Positions 48,849 through 58,220 of a DNA stretch of 64,000 nucleotides are shown here, piece by piece. Below the pieces are notes generated by a model, which was not told where the DNA came from, searched no databases, and worked only from the letters and a program-made list of their open reading frames with translations. This DNA is from Candidatus Peregrinibacteria bacterium CG11_big_fil_rev_8_21_14_0_20_49_14. Lineage in GTDB: Bacteria > Patescibacteriota > Gracilibacteria > Peribacterales > Peribacteraceae. Numbering within the stretch: position 1 is the first letter of the stretch; each line of letters starts with the position of its first letter. The stretch is from assembly GCA_002787035.1 (NCBI GenBank), contig PCVP01000028.1:1-64000 (forward strand). The letters run 5' to 3'. Position numbers and translations under genes: made by a program.

Positions 48849-49894
48849 GATAAAAAGAGAGGAGATTGCACATTCTCAGGCGCCTGCATGTTGAGAGCTT
48901 CGTACGTACGTTGTGTTGCCACCCGTCCCTTGGACGTTCGTTGCAAGTACCCCTGCTGAATAAGGTACGGCTCGTACATATCTTCCAGCGTGTCTTCTTC
49001 TTCCGCTATCACGGTTGCCAGCGTGGAAAGACCCACGGGGCCGCCACCAAACTTCGAAACGATTGCCTGCAGTATTTCACGATCTGTCGAATCTAGCCCG
49101 CGTGCATCTATACCCAAAGACTCCAACGTACTGGCGGTACGAGAGGCCGAAATACATGATTCATTTTCTACCTGTGCAAAATCTCGTACCGCACGCACCA
49201 GCCTGTTTGCAATACGCGGCGTCGCACGGCAACACCCTGCGATGTGCTGCGCCACTCCCCGCTCCAGATTCATTTCCAGAATTCCCGCAGAACGTTCTAC
49301 TATCTGCTCCATTTCTTCCGTGGAATAGAACGAAAGTTTAAACGTGTGCACAAAACGATCCCGAAGCGGCGCACTCATGGAACCTGCTTTGGTCGTGGCA
49401 CCCACCAGAGTAAAAGGCTTTATATCCAATCGCATGGAACGCGCGGTCGGCCCCTTTCCTATGACAAGGTCCAATGCAAAATCTTCCATGGCGCTATAAA
49501 GCACCTCTTCTATGACCGGACGCATACGATGAATCTCATCTATAAAAAGCACATCTCCCTGCTCAATGTTCGTCAGCAACGATGCCAAGTCTCCCGGCTT
49601 CTCTATGGCAGGACCGCTTGTAATACGCAGCTGTGTACCCATCTCCTTGGCCATGATGTTTGCAAGTGTCGTTTTACCGAGTCCCGGAGGACCGTGCAGC
49701 AACGTGTGACCGAGCGGTTCGTTTCGTTTGCTCGCCGCTCCTATATGAATGAGCAAGTGCTCCTTGGTCTTCGCCTGCCCCACGTACTCAGAGAGTCTGG
49801 CGGGACGCAGCGTCTGCTCGAAGGCATCGGAATCCCGTGCCGTTTTGGTCGGCTTGAGTGTAGCCTGTGGTTCTTGGGAGCGACTGAGTGCCAT
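48845..49894 (-). CDS. ruvB: Holliday junction branch-migration ATPase RuvB
   Basis: The 349-residue AAA+ helicase has LRPARLSEYVGQ, Walker A GPPGLGKTTLANI, Walker B LFIDEIHRM, ALDLVIGKGPTARSMRLDI, sensor GATTKAG, ATPRIANRLVRAVRDFAQ and the winged-helix GGGPVGLSTLATVIAEE. It drives branch migration with RuvA. ruvA and ruvC are not next to it. The first 25 residues are a non-conserved extension. Confidence 0.97.
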   Translation of the reverse strand: MALSRSQEPQATLKPTKTARDSDAFEQTLRPARLSEYVGQAKTKEHLLIHIGAASKRNEPLGHTLLHGPPGLGKTTLANIMAKEMGTQLRITSGPAIEKPGDLASLLTNIEQGDVLFIDEIHRMRPVIEEVLYSAMEDFALDLVIGKGPTARSMRLDIKPFTLVGATTKAGSMSAPLRDRFVHTFKLSFYSTEEMEQIVERSAGILEMNLERGVAQHIAGCCRATPRIANRLVRAVRDFAQVENESCISASRTASTLESLGIDARGLDSTDREILQAIVSKFGGGPVGLSTLATVIAEEEDTLEDMYEPYLIQQGYLQRTSKGRVATQRTYEALNMQAPENVQSPLFLS

Positions 49895-49941
49895 ACGAGT
49901 ATCTTAGCAGAGCAAGTTGAGTTCTGAGGAATCAATTTATC

Positions 49942-49954
49942 GGGTAGACTACCC
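49942..49954 (+). promoter_or_regulatory. Palindromic -10 region upstream of the gene at 49958
   Basis: GGGTAG-A-CTACCC is a perfect 13-bp palindrome that contains a TAGACT hexamer (49945-49950), 7 nt upstream of ATG 49958. It could be a promoter covered by a repressor site. The -35 is unclear. Confidence 0.4.
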
Positions 49955-49957
49955 TAC

Positions 49958-50584
49958 ATGCGCATGAAGAATACCACCACTCTCACTGCCGGACTGCTTA
50001 CGGTCTTGGTCGCACTCGTTGCCGTAGATGCTCTGAGTATCGAAAATAAGCGTCTGCTGATGCAAAGCAACCCTCCCGAAGAAGGACTTCCGATTCCCAC
50101 GGAGCACGAACAGCAAAGCAGTACCGCACCAACCGAGCAGACAGGTACGCCCAAAATGCAGGGCCCGAATGTCATGAATGTTCTTGCCGCACTGGAATTT
50201 GAGACAGCGGAACCCAAAAAAGAGCGCAGTCTCACAGAACAGGTGATTCCTGCCGACATTGCCGAAATTCACACGAAAATACTCCTCAAGCAAGGTGACA
50301 GAGTGGGACTGATGTCTTGGACCGAATCTCCGCAGGTCAAAATCTACTTCTTGGCACTCAAAGAAGCACTGCACACCACATTCTCCCCTGAAATGCGCGA
50401 TCTTGTGGATGAAGTGCAAACCAGAGAAGGCAGACCACCACGGAATCTGCTGACATTCCTAGATCCCGCCATAAACTCCGAGCGCGTTGTATTCATACGC
50501 GTACGGGAAAGACTCTACGAGTTCCATATCGCCCCCGGGCGAGATGACAGCATCTACGATCTCATCGAATCTCTTACACAATAG
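49958..50584 (+). CDS. Membrane-anchored hypothetical protein (208 aa)
   Basis: An N-terminal helix (TLTAGLLTVLVALVAVDAL) anchors the protein, followed by a Pro/Glu/Thr-rich linker. A C-terminal globular part of about 110 residues follows (IHTKILLKQGDRVGLMSWTE, VKIYFLALKEALHTTFSP, FIRVRERLYEFHIAPGRDD). No family recognised. It is divergent from ruvB and lies upstream of rplK. Confidence 0.7.
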   Translation: MRMKNTTTLTAGLLTVLVALVAVDALSIENKRLLMQSNPPEEGLPIPTEHEQQSSTAPTEQTGTPKMQGPNVMNVLAALEFETAEPKKERSLTEQVIPADIAEIHTKILLKQGDRVGLMSWTESPQVKIYFLALKEALHTTFSPEMRDLVDEVQTREGRPPRNLLTFLDPAINSERVVFIRVRERLYEFHIAPGRDDSIYDLIESLTQ

Positions 50585-50615
50585 GAAAGATTCGCATGAA
50601 AATGCTTTAAATTCG

Positions 50616-50643
50616 TTGACCGACCCCCTCTTTTCTCTATAAA
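50616..50643 (+). promoter_or_regulatory. Promoter of rplK
   Basis: TTGACC (50616-50621), a 16-nt spacer and TATAAA (50638-50643), close to consensus. ATG 50655 follows 11 nt after the -10 box, leaving a leader of only about five bases. Confidence 0.8.
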
Positions 50644-50654
50644 GTGTCGCGGCT

Positions 50655-51077
50655 ATGGCAAAGAAAATTAAGAAGATCATCAAAGCGCAGGCACGTGGAG
50701 GACAGGCAAACCCTGCTCCGCCGCTCGGTCCCGTACTCGGACAAGCCGGTATAGATATCAGTTCTTTCTGCGCGCAATTTAACGACAAGACCAGTGACAG
50801 AATGGGTCAGGTGGTTCCGATAGAAATTACCGTCTACGAAGATCGCTCGTTCTCCTTCATTCTAAAGCAACCACCCGCAGCTTCTCTCATCATGGAAAAA
50901 GCGAAGCTGAAGAAAGGAAGCGGCGAACCCAACAAGAACAAAGTCGGCACCCTTACCAAGGCACAAGTGAAGGAAATTGCAGAAATTAAGATGCCGGACT
51001 TAAACGCAGGAAGTGTGGAAGCTGCTATGCAAATTATCACAGGAACTGCCAGAAGCATGGGTGTTACGGTTGAGTAA
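50655..51077 (+). CDS. rplK: Ribosomal protein L11
   Basis: The 140-residue protein has [27 protein letters not shown], quoted as [40 protein letters not shown] and the C-terminal RNA-binding domain [20 protein letters not shown] and [10 protein letters not shown]. It forms the GTPase-associated centre of the 50S subunit. In most bacteria rplA follows directly; here another gene intervenes. Confidence 0.98.
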   Translation: MAKKIKKIIKAQARGGQANPAPPLGPVLGQAGIDISSFCAQFNDKTSDRMGQVVPIEITVYEDRSFSFILKQPPAASLIMEKAKLKKGSGEPNKNKVGTLTKAQVKEIAEIKMPDLNAGSVEAAMQIITGTARSMGVTVE

Positions 51078-51198
51078 GGAAAAAAGCTCACAACAGTAAG
51101 AAGGAATGTTTCTGCTGTCGACGCAATGGCTTTCATGTGCGCGAAGCGGAAGAAATGCGTAAGATTATTTTCACCCTATCCCGTAACCCGAACGCATC

Positions 51199-51843
51199 AT
51201 GACAGATGCCCCACTCGTTTCAGCCATGTTCAGTTTTGTGAGCGTATTCTACGGACTGCTTGTCCCGCTCATGACAGCACTCACGCTTGCTGTGGTTTTT
51301 ATCGCAAGCATGCTTCACCCCGGAGCCAAGCCATACGGCGTTGGTTCCGCCGTGTTTCATTACGTCATGCAAGGTCTCGGCATATTGCTTATGACCACGG
51401 GTGCGCTGCCGACTATCACAAGCGTTCTCGCGGGAGTGGAACTTACCGGAGCCACGTACTTCACATTGCTGCTGGTGTTTGCAGCGGGTGGCGTGTTGTT
51501 CCTGTGGCACGACAACACTGTTCGTACGGTGGACTCGGCATCTCGCGCCGTGCCGGGAGCGATATTTCTCTACACCATTAAGATTATCGGATACCTGATT
51601 ATCATCCTCTGGAGTCTCTCCGTGATTACGATAGTTGTCGGCGGTACTGCCGCGGAGGCAGGATGGTGGATAATGCCCCTCGTCATGATTGTGTACGGCA
51701 GCCTGCTGTCGCTATGCACACATTCGGGCTCCACAGATCCTCATTTGAGTGTCTTTAAGAGCATCTCCATGAATCAGCGCTCCGCTTCACCTTCTGCGAA
51801 GAAACCGGTGAAAAAGGCAGCAGTGAAGAAGAGAAAAAGATAA
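51199..51843 (+). CDS. Multi-pass membrane protein inserted between rplK and rplA
   Basis: The 214-residue protein has about six hydrophobic segments (FVSVFYGLLVPLMTALTLAVV, GLGILLMTTGALPTITSVLAG, FTLLLVFAAGGVLFLW, IIGYLIIILWSLSVITIVVGG) and a Lys-rich C-terminal tail (SAKKPVKKAAVKKRKR) that should face the cytoplasm. No family recognised. Its place within the L11-L1 pair is unusual. Confidence 0.75.
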   Translation: MTDAPLVSAMFSFVSVFYGLLVPLMTALTLAVVFIASMLHPGAKPYGVGSAVFHYVMQGLGILLMTTGALPTITSVLAGVELTGATYFTLLLVFAAGGVLFLWHDNTVRTVDSASRAVPGAIFLYTIKIIGYLIIILWSLSVITIVVGGTAAEAGWWIMPLVMIVYGSLLSLCTHSGSTDPHLSVFKSISMNQRSASPSAKKPVKKAAVKKRKR

Positions 51844-51930
51844 GGAAAGCGTTGCACATCGTGAAAATTTGCGTAGTCTACCGGCCGTGGGAGTCCTTTC
51901 GGACATTTGCACCACGTTCCCCCCTTTTGT

Positions 51931-52629
51931 ATGTCAAAAGCATCTCCTCTCGCCCGCAAGCGCGGTAAGAACTACGCCGAGAAGTCGGCTCTTATTCAAA
52001 AGCCGATATATTCCATAGAAGAAGCCACCGAGCTCCTTACAAAAATCAGCACCGTAAAATTCGATGCCACCGCAGAGGTACACATCCGCATCAACGCGGA
52101 TACCACGCAAGCAGATCAGCTCGTACGTACGACCGTTACCCTGCCACACGGCACGGGAAAGCACGTGCGTGTTGCCGCCTTCGTACCGGATGCGAAAGTG
52201 GACGAAGCAAAGAAGGCAGGTGCGGACGTTGTCGGTAACGAAGATCTTATAAAGAAAGTGGAAGAAGGAATCATTGAATTCGATATTGCCATCGCAGATC
52301 CTTCGATCATGAAAGACCTTGGAAAAATTGCAAAAACTCTGGGTCAGAAAGGACTCATGCCAAACCCGAAAGCAGGAACTGTGTCACCGAATATCAAAGG
52401 AACGATTGAAGCGGTAAAAAAAGGTCGCATAGAATGCAAAATGGACAAACAGGGAATTATTCACACCGTGTTCGGAAAATTGTCTTTCGGTCCGAAGAAA
52501 CTGCAGGAAAACCTGGAGTCTCTTCTGTTTGCCATAAAGGAAGCACAGCCATCCGGCATTAAGGGTGAGTACATTCTCTCCGTGCACATCGCCCCAAGTA
52601 TGGGACCGGGAATTCACGTGGAGCTCTAG
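51931..52629 (+). CDS. rplA: Ribosomal protein L1
   Basis: The 232-residue protein has SLARKRG-type start (SPLARKRGKNYAEK), the conserved VTLPHGTGKHVRVAAF, KAGADVVG, KTLGQKGLMPNPKAGTV and the C-terminal GPKKLQENLESLL. It binds 23S rRNA at the L1 stalk. ATG 51931 is the family start. A possible promoter, TTGCAC with TAGTCT 16 nt later, lies about 55 nt upstream. The rplJ-rplL pair that usually follows is not here. Confidence 0.97.
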   Translation: MSKASPLARKRGKNYAEKSALIQKPIYSIEEATELLTKISTVKFDATAEVHIRINADTTQADQLVRTTVTLPHGTGKHVRVAAFVPDAKVDEAKKAGADVVGNEDLIKKVEEGIIEFDIAIADPSIMKDLGKIAKTLGQKGLMPNPKAGTVSPNIKGTIEAVKKGRIECKMDKQGIIHTVFGKLSFGPKKLQENLESLLFAIKEAQPSGIKGEYILSVHIAPSMGPGIHVEL

Positions 52630-52631
52630 CT

Positions 52632-53594
52632 CTACGCACAGAGAATTTCTCGCACATCCTCCACTCGCTCCACGCGCACAAGCTGTGCGCGTTTATGCGA
52701 TGCGCCGTCTATGCCGCGCACATAACTTGCAAGGTGTCTGCGCATTTCCAACATGCCTCTCTTCTCTCCTTTCACCCTCACGGCAAGCTCGCAGTGATAA
52801 AGAATGAACGGAATTTTCTCCTCAAAGCTGATGGAATGCACGGTAGGCACTCCCGGCTCTTTGCCGTATACAAGCACATCGACAACATCCTTCATAAGCC
52901 AGGGATTTCCGAATGTTCCCCTGCCTATCATCACTCCGTCCAAGTTCCCTATTTTCTCCACGGCATCCTGAGCGGAGTTAATGTCTCCGTTTCCTATGAC
53001 GGGAACAGAGACGTGCTGTTTCAGTTCGTATATGGGGTCCCAGTTTGCATCTCCGCCGAATTTCCCCTGATACGTACGACCGTGAATGGCAAGGGCATCC
53101 GCCCCCGCATCTATGAGACCCTGGCAAAACGGAATGAGCGAATCCATGCAATCCCATCCGAGACGTGTTTTCACACTGACGGGAATGGAAACCGCTTTCT
53201 TCGTAGCTTCCACAAGGCGCTTTGCAAGGTCGGCGTTTTTAATCAATGCTGATCCGTGGCAACTGGAAACAACTTTTGCAGCAGGGCAGCCCATATTGAT
53301 ATCGATGCCATCCGCTCCCATTTCTTCTATGACTTTGGCGGCACTGAGAAAGTGCTCTGGCTCCTTGCCGAATACCTGCACAACAAAAGGGTGTTCGATT
53401 TCGGCATCGAAATGAAGCATGCCCATGGTTTTCTTCGCTCCGTAATGAATGGCATCCGTGCTCAAAAATTCGGTATACACCACCGTTTCGGGAGCCAATT
53501 TTTTAATGAGCTGTCGGTACGACGCATCTGTCACTCCCGCCATAGGTGCGAGTGCGACGATGGGCCTTTGGGTGGTTTGCCAAGAAAACGGCAT
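52632..53594 (-). CDS. dus: tRNA-dihydrouridine synthase
   Basis: About 320 residues of an FMN TIM barrel: VALAPMAGVTDASYRQL, EFLSTDAIHYG, DINMGCPAAKV with the catalytic Cys, VSVKTRLGWD, ADALAIHGRTYQGKFGGDANWD (quoted as LAIHGRTYQGKFGG) and VIGNGDINSAQDA. It reduces uridines in tRNA D loops. The frame can start at ATG 53651 or 53627, which adds a hydrophobic stretch (MVFYVLVFLFLM). ATG 53594 fits the family better. It runs tail to tail with rplA, 2 nt apart. Confidence 0.94.
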   Translation of the reverse strand: MPFSWQTTQRPIVALAPMAGVTDASYRQLIKKLAPETVVYTEFLSTDAIHYGAKKTMGMLHFDAEIEHPFVVQVFGKEPEHFLSAAKVIEEMGADGIDINMGCPAAKVVSSCHGSALIKNADLAKRLVEATKKAVSIPVSVKTRLGWDCMDSLIPFCQGLIDAGADALAIHGRTYQGKFGGDANWDPIYELKQHVSVPVIGNGDINSAQDAVEKIGNLDGVMIGRGTFGNPWLMKDVVDVLVYGKEPGVPTVHSISFEEKIPFILYHCELAVRVKGEKRGMLEMRRHLASYVRGIDGASHKRAQLVRVERVEDVREILCA

Positions 53595-53704
53595 GAGGAA
53601 GAGGAAAACTAACACATAGAAGACCATACTTTTATAAGAAATGCGAGCCAAAAGACCATTTCATGTATCCAATAGAACCTGTTTTTAACGCACAATAGGC
53701 TTGC

Positions 53705-54070
53705 ATGCACATTCGACCTCGTCACATCGCATCGGCAGCACTGCTCATGGCGCTCCTTCCTCATGCCGCACTCGCACAGCAATCCATTATTACGGCGGTG
53801 CCGGGTTGCTCGTTTGATACCGGTCAAATAAATGCGGGATGCGTACCCGCGTTTCTTGCGCACATCATTCGGTTTGTGTTCGGGCTCTCGGGAGCATTCG
53901 CAGTGATTATGATTGTGATAGCGGGGTACCAAATAGCCTTGGCAAAAGTCTTTAACCGAGACCGAAGCGAAGGGTTCACGCGACTGCGCGTCGCTGTCGT
54001 CGGATTTATTCTCTGTGCATGTTCCTGGTTTATAGTAGACTTCATCGTACAATCACTCGCATTCGGATAG
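53705..54070 (+). CDS. VirB2-like pilin-type membrane protein
   Basis: The 121-residue protein has a signal peptide ending LPHAALAQQS, then a Cys pair (GCSFDTGQINAGC), two membrane helices (IIRFVFGLSGAFAVIMIVIAGYQIAL and VAVVGFILCACSWFIVDFIV) around the charged loop NRDRSEGFTRLR. This matches the pilin-like triplet at 38 kb, so it is a fourth member of that set. It starts 110 nt from dus, divergently, and precedes the AI-2E transporter by 5 nt. Confidence 0.78.
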   Translation: MHIRPRHIASAALLMALLPHAALAQQSIITAVPGCSFDTGQINAGCVPAFLAHIIRFVFGLSGAFAVIMIVIAGYQIALAKVFNRDRSEGFTRLRVAVVGFILCACSWFIVDFIVQSLAFG

Positions 54071-54075
54071 AACTC

Positions 54076-55329
54076 ATGAACCCAAAGAAGAAACATCCAA
54101 AGGCCTCTTTCACTTCTTTGCGCATCATCGGCAAGAAGGCACAGAGAATCATTGAAGGTGCGCGCAAGAATGACAATAGCAATACAAGTGCAAAAACACG
54201 TCTTCCGAAACGCGGAGACTGCGATGAAATCGTCGTACACGTATCCAGTAAAAGTATTGTAAAGGCTGCGTTTGTAATTCTTGCGGTGATCGCAGGTACA
54301 TGGATTGTTATTCAGGTACGCGATAAGCTGATTATCCTGTTCCTAGCCATGTTCGTCGCGGCGGTCATAGACCCCGGCGTGGAAGCATTGCAAAAAATAG
54401 GCTTCCCGCGAGGCTTAGCGGTGTTAGTGCAGTACTTTGTTGCGCTCTTCTTGTTACTGTTTCTCATCGTATCTCTTATTCCTATCATCGCGATGCAGAT
54501 TCAGGAAATTGCCCTTCTGCTCAGTATCAAAATCAATACGTTCCTCGCCAATCCCGAAATTTCTCTCCCGTTGATTTCAGATGCGCTGAATCAACATCTG
54601 ACAATAATGGTACAAACCACTTTGCAGGATCTCTCCATCGATAAGTTTACGGACGCACTGCAGCAGCTCGGTCAAAATCTCTCTCGGGCGGCACAGCAAT
54701 CCGTTACGTTTGCGGTGCAGCTGGCAGGGTCGGTAGCGAACTTCTTTGTTACGACGATAGTGGTGCTTGTTCTTGCCTTCTTCATGCAGTTGGAGAAAGA
54801 GAATGTCGTACGTTGGTTCTTAAGTTTCTTCCCTCACAAGTATCGCCTGTACGTCACCGGCAAGTCCGAGGCGGTACACAGCAAAATTGCTCAGTGGGCA
54901 CGAGGGCAGCTCATTCTGTGTTTCAGCATTTTCCTTCTGTCCCTCATCGCATTGCTCATACTGCGTATGCCATACGCACTGACACTGGCGGTACTTGCGG
55001 GCTTCTGTGAATTCATTCCCGCAGTCGGACCGTTCATTGCCGCCATTCCTGCGGTCCTCATAGGACTGACACAAGGAGGATTCATATGGGGACTTATTCT
55101 TGTAGGCATGTACTACGTGATTCAGTGGTGCGAGAACAATCTGCTTGTTCCGCTTATTATGCGCAGAGCGGTCGGACTGTCCCCCATTGCCATTCTGTTT
55201 TCAATGCTGATTGGAATCAGCTTCCCGGATACCATTCATCCGATTCTCGGTGTCATGCTTGCCATACCAACAACAACAATCATCACAATTTTCCTGGAAG
55301 ATTGGAGAGCGCACGAGATGGAAAAGTAA
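54076..55329 (+). CDS. AI-2E family transporter
   Basis: The 417-residue protein has about 8 membrane segments after a basic 60-residue cytoplasmic N-terminus. Family marks are the opening helix pair (IVIQVRDKLIILFLAMFVAAVIDP), the central extracellular amphipathic region (QQLGQNLSRAAQQS), GFCEFIPAVGPFIAAIPAVLIGL and the C-terminal NNLLVPLIMRRAVGLSPI. Members export or exchange varied substrates, including Na+/H+. ATG 54076 is chosen over an upstream overlap with the pilin-like gene. Confidence 0.92.
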   Translation: MNPKKKHPKASFTSLRIIGKKAQRIIEGARKNDNSNTSAKTRLPKRGDCDEIVVHVSSKSIVKAAFVILAVIAGTWIVIQVRDKLIILFLAMFVAAVIDPGVEALQKIGFPRGLAVLVQYFVALFLLLFLIVSLIPIIAMQIQEIALLLSIKINTFLANPEISLPLISDALNQHLTIMVQTTLQDLSIDKFTDALQQLGQNLSRAAQQSVTFAVQLAGSVANFFVTTIVVLVLAFFMQLEKENVVRWFLSFFPHKYRLYVTGKSEAVHSKIAQWARGQLILCFSIFLLSLIALLILRMPYALTLAVLAGFCEFIPAVGPFIAAIPAVLIGLTQGGFIWGLILVGMYYVIQWCENNLLVPLIMRRAVGLSPIAILFSMLIGISFPDTIHPILGVMLAIPTTTIITIFLEDWRAHEMEK

Positions 55330-55502
55330 GAAAACCCCTGTGCGACATCTGAGCGTAACAAACACGGTTTTTCAGCATGTGCAAGAAGAATTCTTTGAAC
55401 AAACTTAGTGTACAAATAGAATAGAACTTATCAGCTTTTTTGTATTCCTGTCACTCCACAGGAAAACGGAAATATGATAAACTATTCCGATCCCTCGACT
55501 GA

Positions 55503-55529
55503 TCAGCACTCTGCGTGGTAGAGTGCCAA
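55503..55529. promoter_or_regulatory. CIRCE operator (HrcA site) upstream of clpC
   Basis: TCAGCACTC, nine bases, then GAGTGCCAA. The CIRCE consensus is TTAGCACTC-N9-GAGTGCTAA, so seven inner positions of each arm match and the spacing is exact. It lies 18 nt before ATG 55548. HrcA binding here would link clpC to heat shock. Bases 55330-55502 hold no gene. Confidence 0.88.
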
Positions 55530-55547
55530 TTACTTCCCCTTCTGTCC

Positions 55548-58148
55548 ATGCATCCATTCGATAGATTCACGCCCAATGCAAAACTTGCTCTGCAGATTGC
55601 AGAACAGGAAGCGAAGAATATGAAGAGCAGCTACATAGGAACCGAGCACTTGCTTCTCGGTCTTCTCAGTATTCCAAAGTCCTTGGGATTCTCCATATTT
55701 ACGGGTGCGGGAGTAACTCTCGAGAATGTTCGCATACTCCTGAAGGCGATGAAGTCACAGGATATTGAAGGAAAACATGTAAAGCACGGACTCTCCACGT
55801 ATCTGCACAACGTCATCGAACAAAGCGTTATTACCGCTCATAAGTTCAGACATGCCAACGTGGGAACGGAGCATCTGCTTCATGCACTGGTGTCCTCCGG
55901 AAAGAATGCAGGCACGTCTCTGCTTGAACAAATGCAGGTGGACCCCGACGACCTGAAAACGCACGTGGAAGAAATGTTCGGACAGATCAATCAATTCAAG
56001 CAGCAAAGTAAAAATATGGAGCAATCGTTGGAATCTTTTTTTCAGGGATTGCAGGGCGCAATAGTGGGCATGCAGGGCGCCAATGCCATGGAACCAGACG
56101 ACCTAAAACGAAGAAAAGCTGACGGTAAGAGCAAAACTCCCGTTTTGGATTACTTCACCGACGACCTGATAGAGAAAGCCAGGGAGGGAAAAGTGGATCC
56201 GGTCATAGGAAGAGACAAAGAAATAGAGCGTGTCATTCATATTTTAAACCGCAAAACGAAGAACAACCCCGTACTCATCGGAGAACCGGGAGTAGGAAAA
56301 ACTGCGATAATCGAAGGTCTTGCCCAGCGCATTGCCGATGGCAACGTGCCGACAAGCCTGCGCAATAAGAGAGTGCTCATACTGAATATGGGTTCACTGG
56401 TTGCGGGCACAAAGTACCGCGGAGAATTCGAACAGAGATTTGATGACATCATCAAAGAGGCTATTCAGTGTGAGAACGAAATCATTCTCTTCATAGATGA
56501 GCTGCATACGGTTGTGGGAGCAGGATCTGCGGAAGGTTCTCTGGATGCGGCAAATATTCTCAAGCCCGCACTCAGTCGCGGTGCCATACAGGTAGTGGGT
56601 GCCACAACGATCGATGAGTTTAAAACGATTGAAAAAGATCGCGCACTGGAACGACGATTCCAATCTATTCTGGTGGAAGAACCAAGTATCCCCGATACCC
56701 TCGAAATTCTAAGAGGAATTTGCAAAGGATTCGAAGAATTCCACGGTCTCACCATTACCGACGAAGCACTCGAAACAGCGGTACAGCTTTCAAAGCGATA
56801 CATTACAGATCGTTTCCTGCCCGATAAGGCAATAGATGTGCTGGATGAAACAGCCGCAGGGAAGAGCTTGCAAAACCCCGAGCAATCACCCGAGCTCAAG
56901 AAGATAGAAGATAAGCTCGAAAAGCTGGTGGAAAAGCAGCAAGACGCAGTAAAAGAGCAAAAGTACCACACGGCACTGAAGTTAAAGCAAGAGCAGCAGG
57001 ATCTGCAGGAACAACTGGACGCGCTTCGTGCATCGCAAGACGGAGATCGTCGCACTCCTCTGCAGATAACGGAAGATGACATCGCACATACCATCGGACG
57101 TATGACGGGAATTCCTGTGACAAGACTGCTCAAAACCGAGAAAAAACGACTGCAGAACTTGGAAATGGTTATGCGAAAGAGAGTCGTGGGACAAGACGAA
57201 GCCATTAAGAAGGTTGCCAGGGCTATCCGACGCTCACGAGTGGGCATAGGAGACAGCAAGCGCCCTATCGGCTCGTTCCTCTTCCTCGGACCCACCGGTG
57301 TGGGAAAAACCGAACTGGTACGCACCATCGCAGAAGAAGTATTCAACCGCGAAGATGCGCTCATTAAAATCGATATGTCTGAGTTCATGGAACGTCACAA
57401 CGTTTCACGTCTTATCGGAGCCACCGCGGGATACGTAGGGTACGAAGAAGGAGGTCAGCTTACCGAGATGGTTCGAAGAAAGCCGTACTCTGTAGTGCTC
57501 TTCGATGAAATAGAGAAAGCACACCCGGAATTCTTTAACATTCTCCTCCAGATTCTGGAAGACGGCGTGCTGACAGACGGGCACGGGAAACAAGTGGACT
57601 TCCGCAACACTGTTATTGTCATGACGAGTAATATCGGTGCGGAAAAACTGACGAAGCAGGCTGCAAAAATCGGATTCAGCGTGGAAGGCGATACCTCCAA
57701 AGAAGATCATGACTACGAAGAGAAGTGTGCGGAGGTTATCTCCGAACTGAAGTCCAATGTGCGCCCTGAGTTCCTCAACCGTATCGATCACGTTCTGGTG
57801 TTCAATGCCCTCCACCAAGAACACATTCGCAAGATTGTAAAACTGCATCTCGGTACGTTTGCCGACCGTTTGAAGAAAAAGGGATTCAAGCTGGATGTGG
57901 ATCAGAATGTTATCAACCTCTTGGCACAGGAAGGGTTCGACCCCGAATACGGTGCAAGACCTGTACGCAGGGTGATTCAAGAGCGTGTGGAGGACGAAAT
58001 TGCCGAACATATTCTCAAAGATATTTTCACCGACGGAGATACCATTCATGTGGTGAAAAAAGGGAAGGACGGACTGGACTTCTTGCGTGGCAAAGCCGAA
58101 AAACAATCAAGCAGCGCCCCGAAGAAGCAGTCCGTATCTGTCTCGTAG
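55548..58148 (+). CDS. clpC: Clp protease ATPase subunit ClpC
   Basis: An 866-residue AAA+ unfoldase. It has two Clp-N repeats ([42 protein letters not shown]), NBD1 with Walker [12 protein letters not shown] near residue 245, a middle domain with a UVR-like helix ([15 protein letters not shown]), and NBD2 with [11 protein letters not shown] near 581. It ends with the D2 small domain, [17 protein letters not shown] ClpP-binding loop with the pattern seen in ClpC is expected after NBD2. It feeds proteins to ClpP. The gene is under a CIRCE operator. Confidence 0.96.
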   Translation: MHPFDRFTPNAKLALQIAEQEAKNMKSSYIGTEHLLLGLLSIPKSLGFSIFTGAGVTLENVRILLKAMKSQDIEGKHVKHGLSTYLHNVIEQSVITAHKFRHANVGTEHLLHALVSSGKNAGTSLLEQMQVDPDDLKTHVEEMFGQINQFKQQSKNMEQSLESFFQGLQGAIVGMQGANAMEPDDLKRRKADGKSKTPVLDYFTDDLIEKAREGKVDPVIGRDKEIERVIHILNRKTKNNPVLIGEPGVGKTAIIEGLAQRIADGNVPTSLRNKRVLILNMGSLVAGTKYRGEFEQRFDDIIKEAIQCENEIILFIDELHTVVGAGSAEGSLDAANILKPALSRGAIQVVGATTIDEFKTIEKDRALERRFQSILVEEPSIPDTLEILRGICKGFEEFHGLTITDEALETAVQLSKRYITDRFLPDKAIDVLDETAAGKSLQNPEQSPELKKIEDKLEKLVEKQQDAVKEQKYHTALKLKQEQQDLQEQLDALRASQDGDRRTPLQITEDDIAHTIGRMTGIPVTRLLKTEKKRLQNLEMVMRKRVVGQDEAIKKVARAIRRSRVGIGDSKRPIGSFLFLGPTGVGKTELVRTIAEEVFNREDALIKIDMSEFMERHNVSRLIGATAGYVGYEEGGQLTEMVRRKPYSVVLFDEIEKAHPEFFNILLQILEDGVLTDGHGKQVDFRNTVIVMTSNIGAEKLTKQAAKIGFSVEGDTSKEDHDYEEKCAEVISELKSNVRPEFLNRIDHVLVFNALHQEHIRKIVKLHLGTFADRLKKKGFKLDVDQNVINLLAQEGFDPEYGARPVRRVIQERVEDEIAEHILKDIFTDGDTIHVVKKGKDGLDFLRGKAEKQSSSAPKKQSVSVS

Positions 58149-58169
58149 AAGCGGAAAAAGCGCAGCAGA

Positions 58170-58198
58170 CAAAGCCCCCTTGGTAAAAGAGGGCTTTT
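58170..58198 (+). terminator. Intrinsic terminator of clpC
   Basis: AAAGCCCCCTT pairs with AAGAGGGCTTT (one mismatch) around GGTAA, followed by a T-run to 58198. Confidence 0.9.
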
Positions 58199-58208
58199 TG
58201 TGGTAGAA
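58199..58208 (+). promoter_or_regulatory. Extended -10 promoter of prgI
   Basis: TG, one base, TAGAAT (58203-58208) directly after the clpC terminator; ATG 58221 follows 12 nt later. The -35 region is taken up by the terminator stem and shows no good match. Confidence 0.5.
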
Positions 58209-58220
58209 TAAAAGGATTCT

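Noticed and set aside
56465-57388. Minus-strand frame of 307 codons inside clpC
   Set aside because: Serine-rich shadow of a highly conserved gene; no family features.
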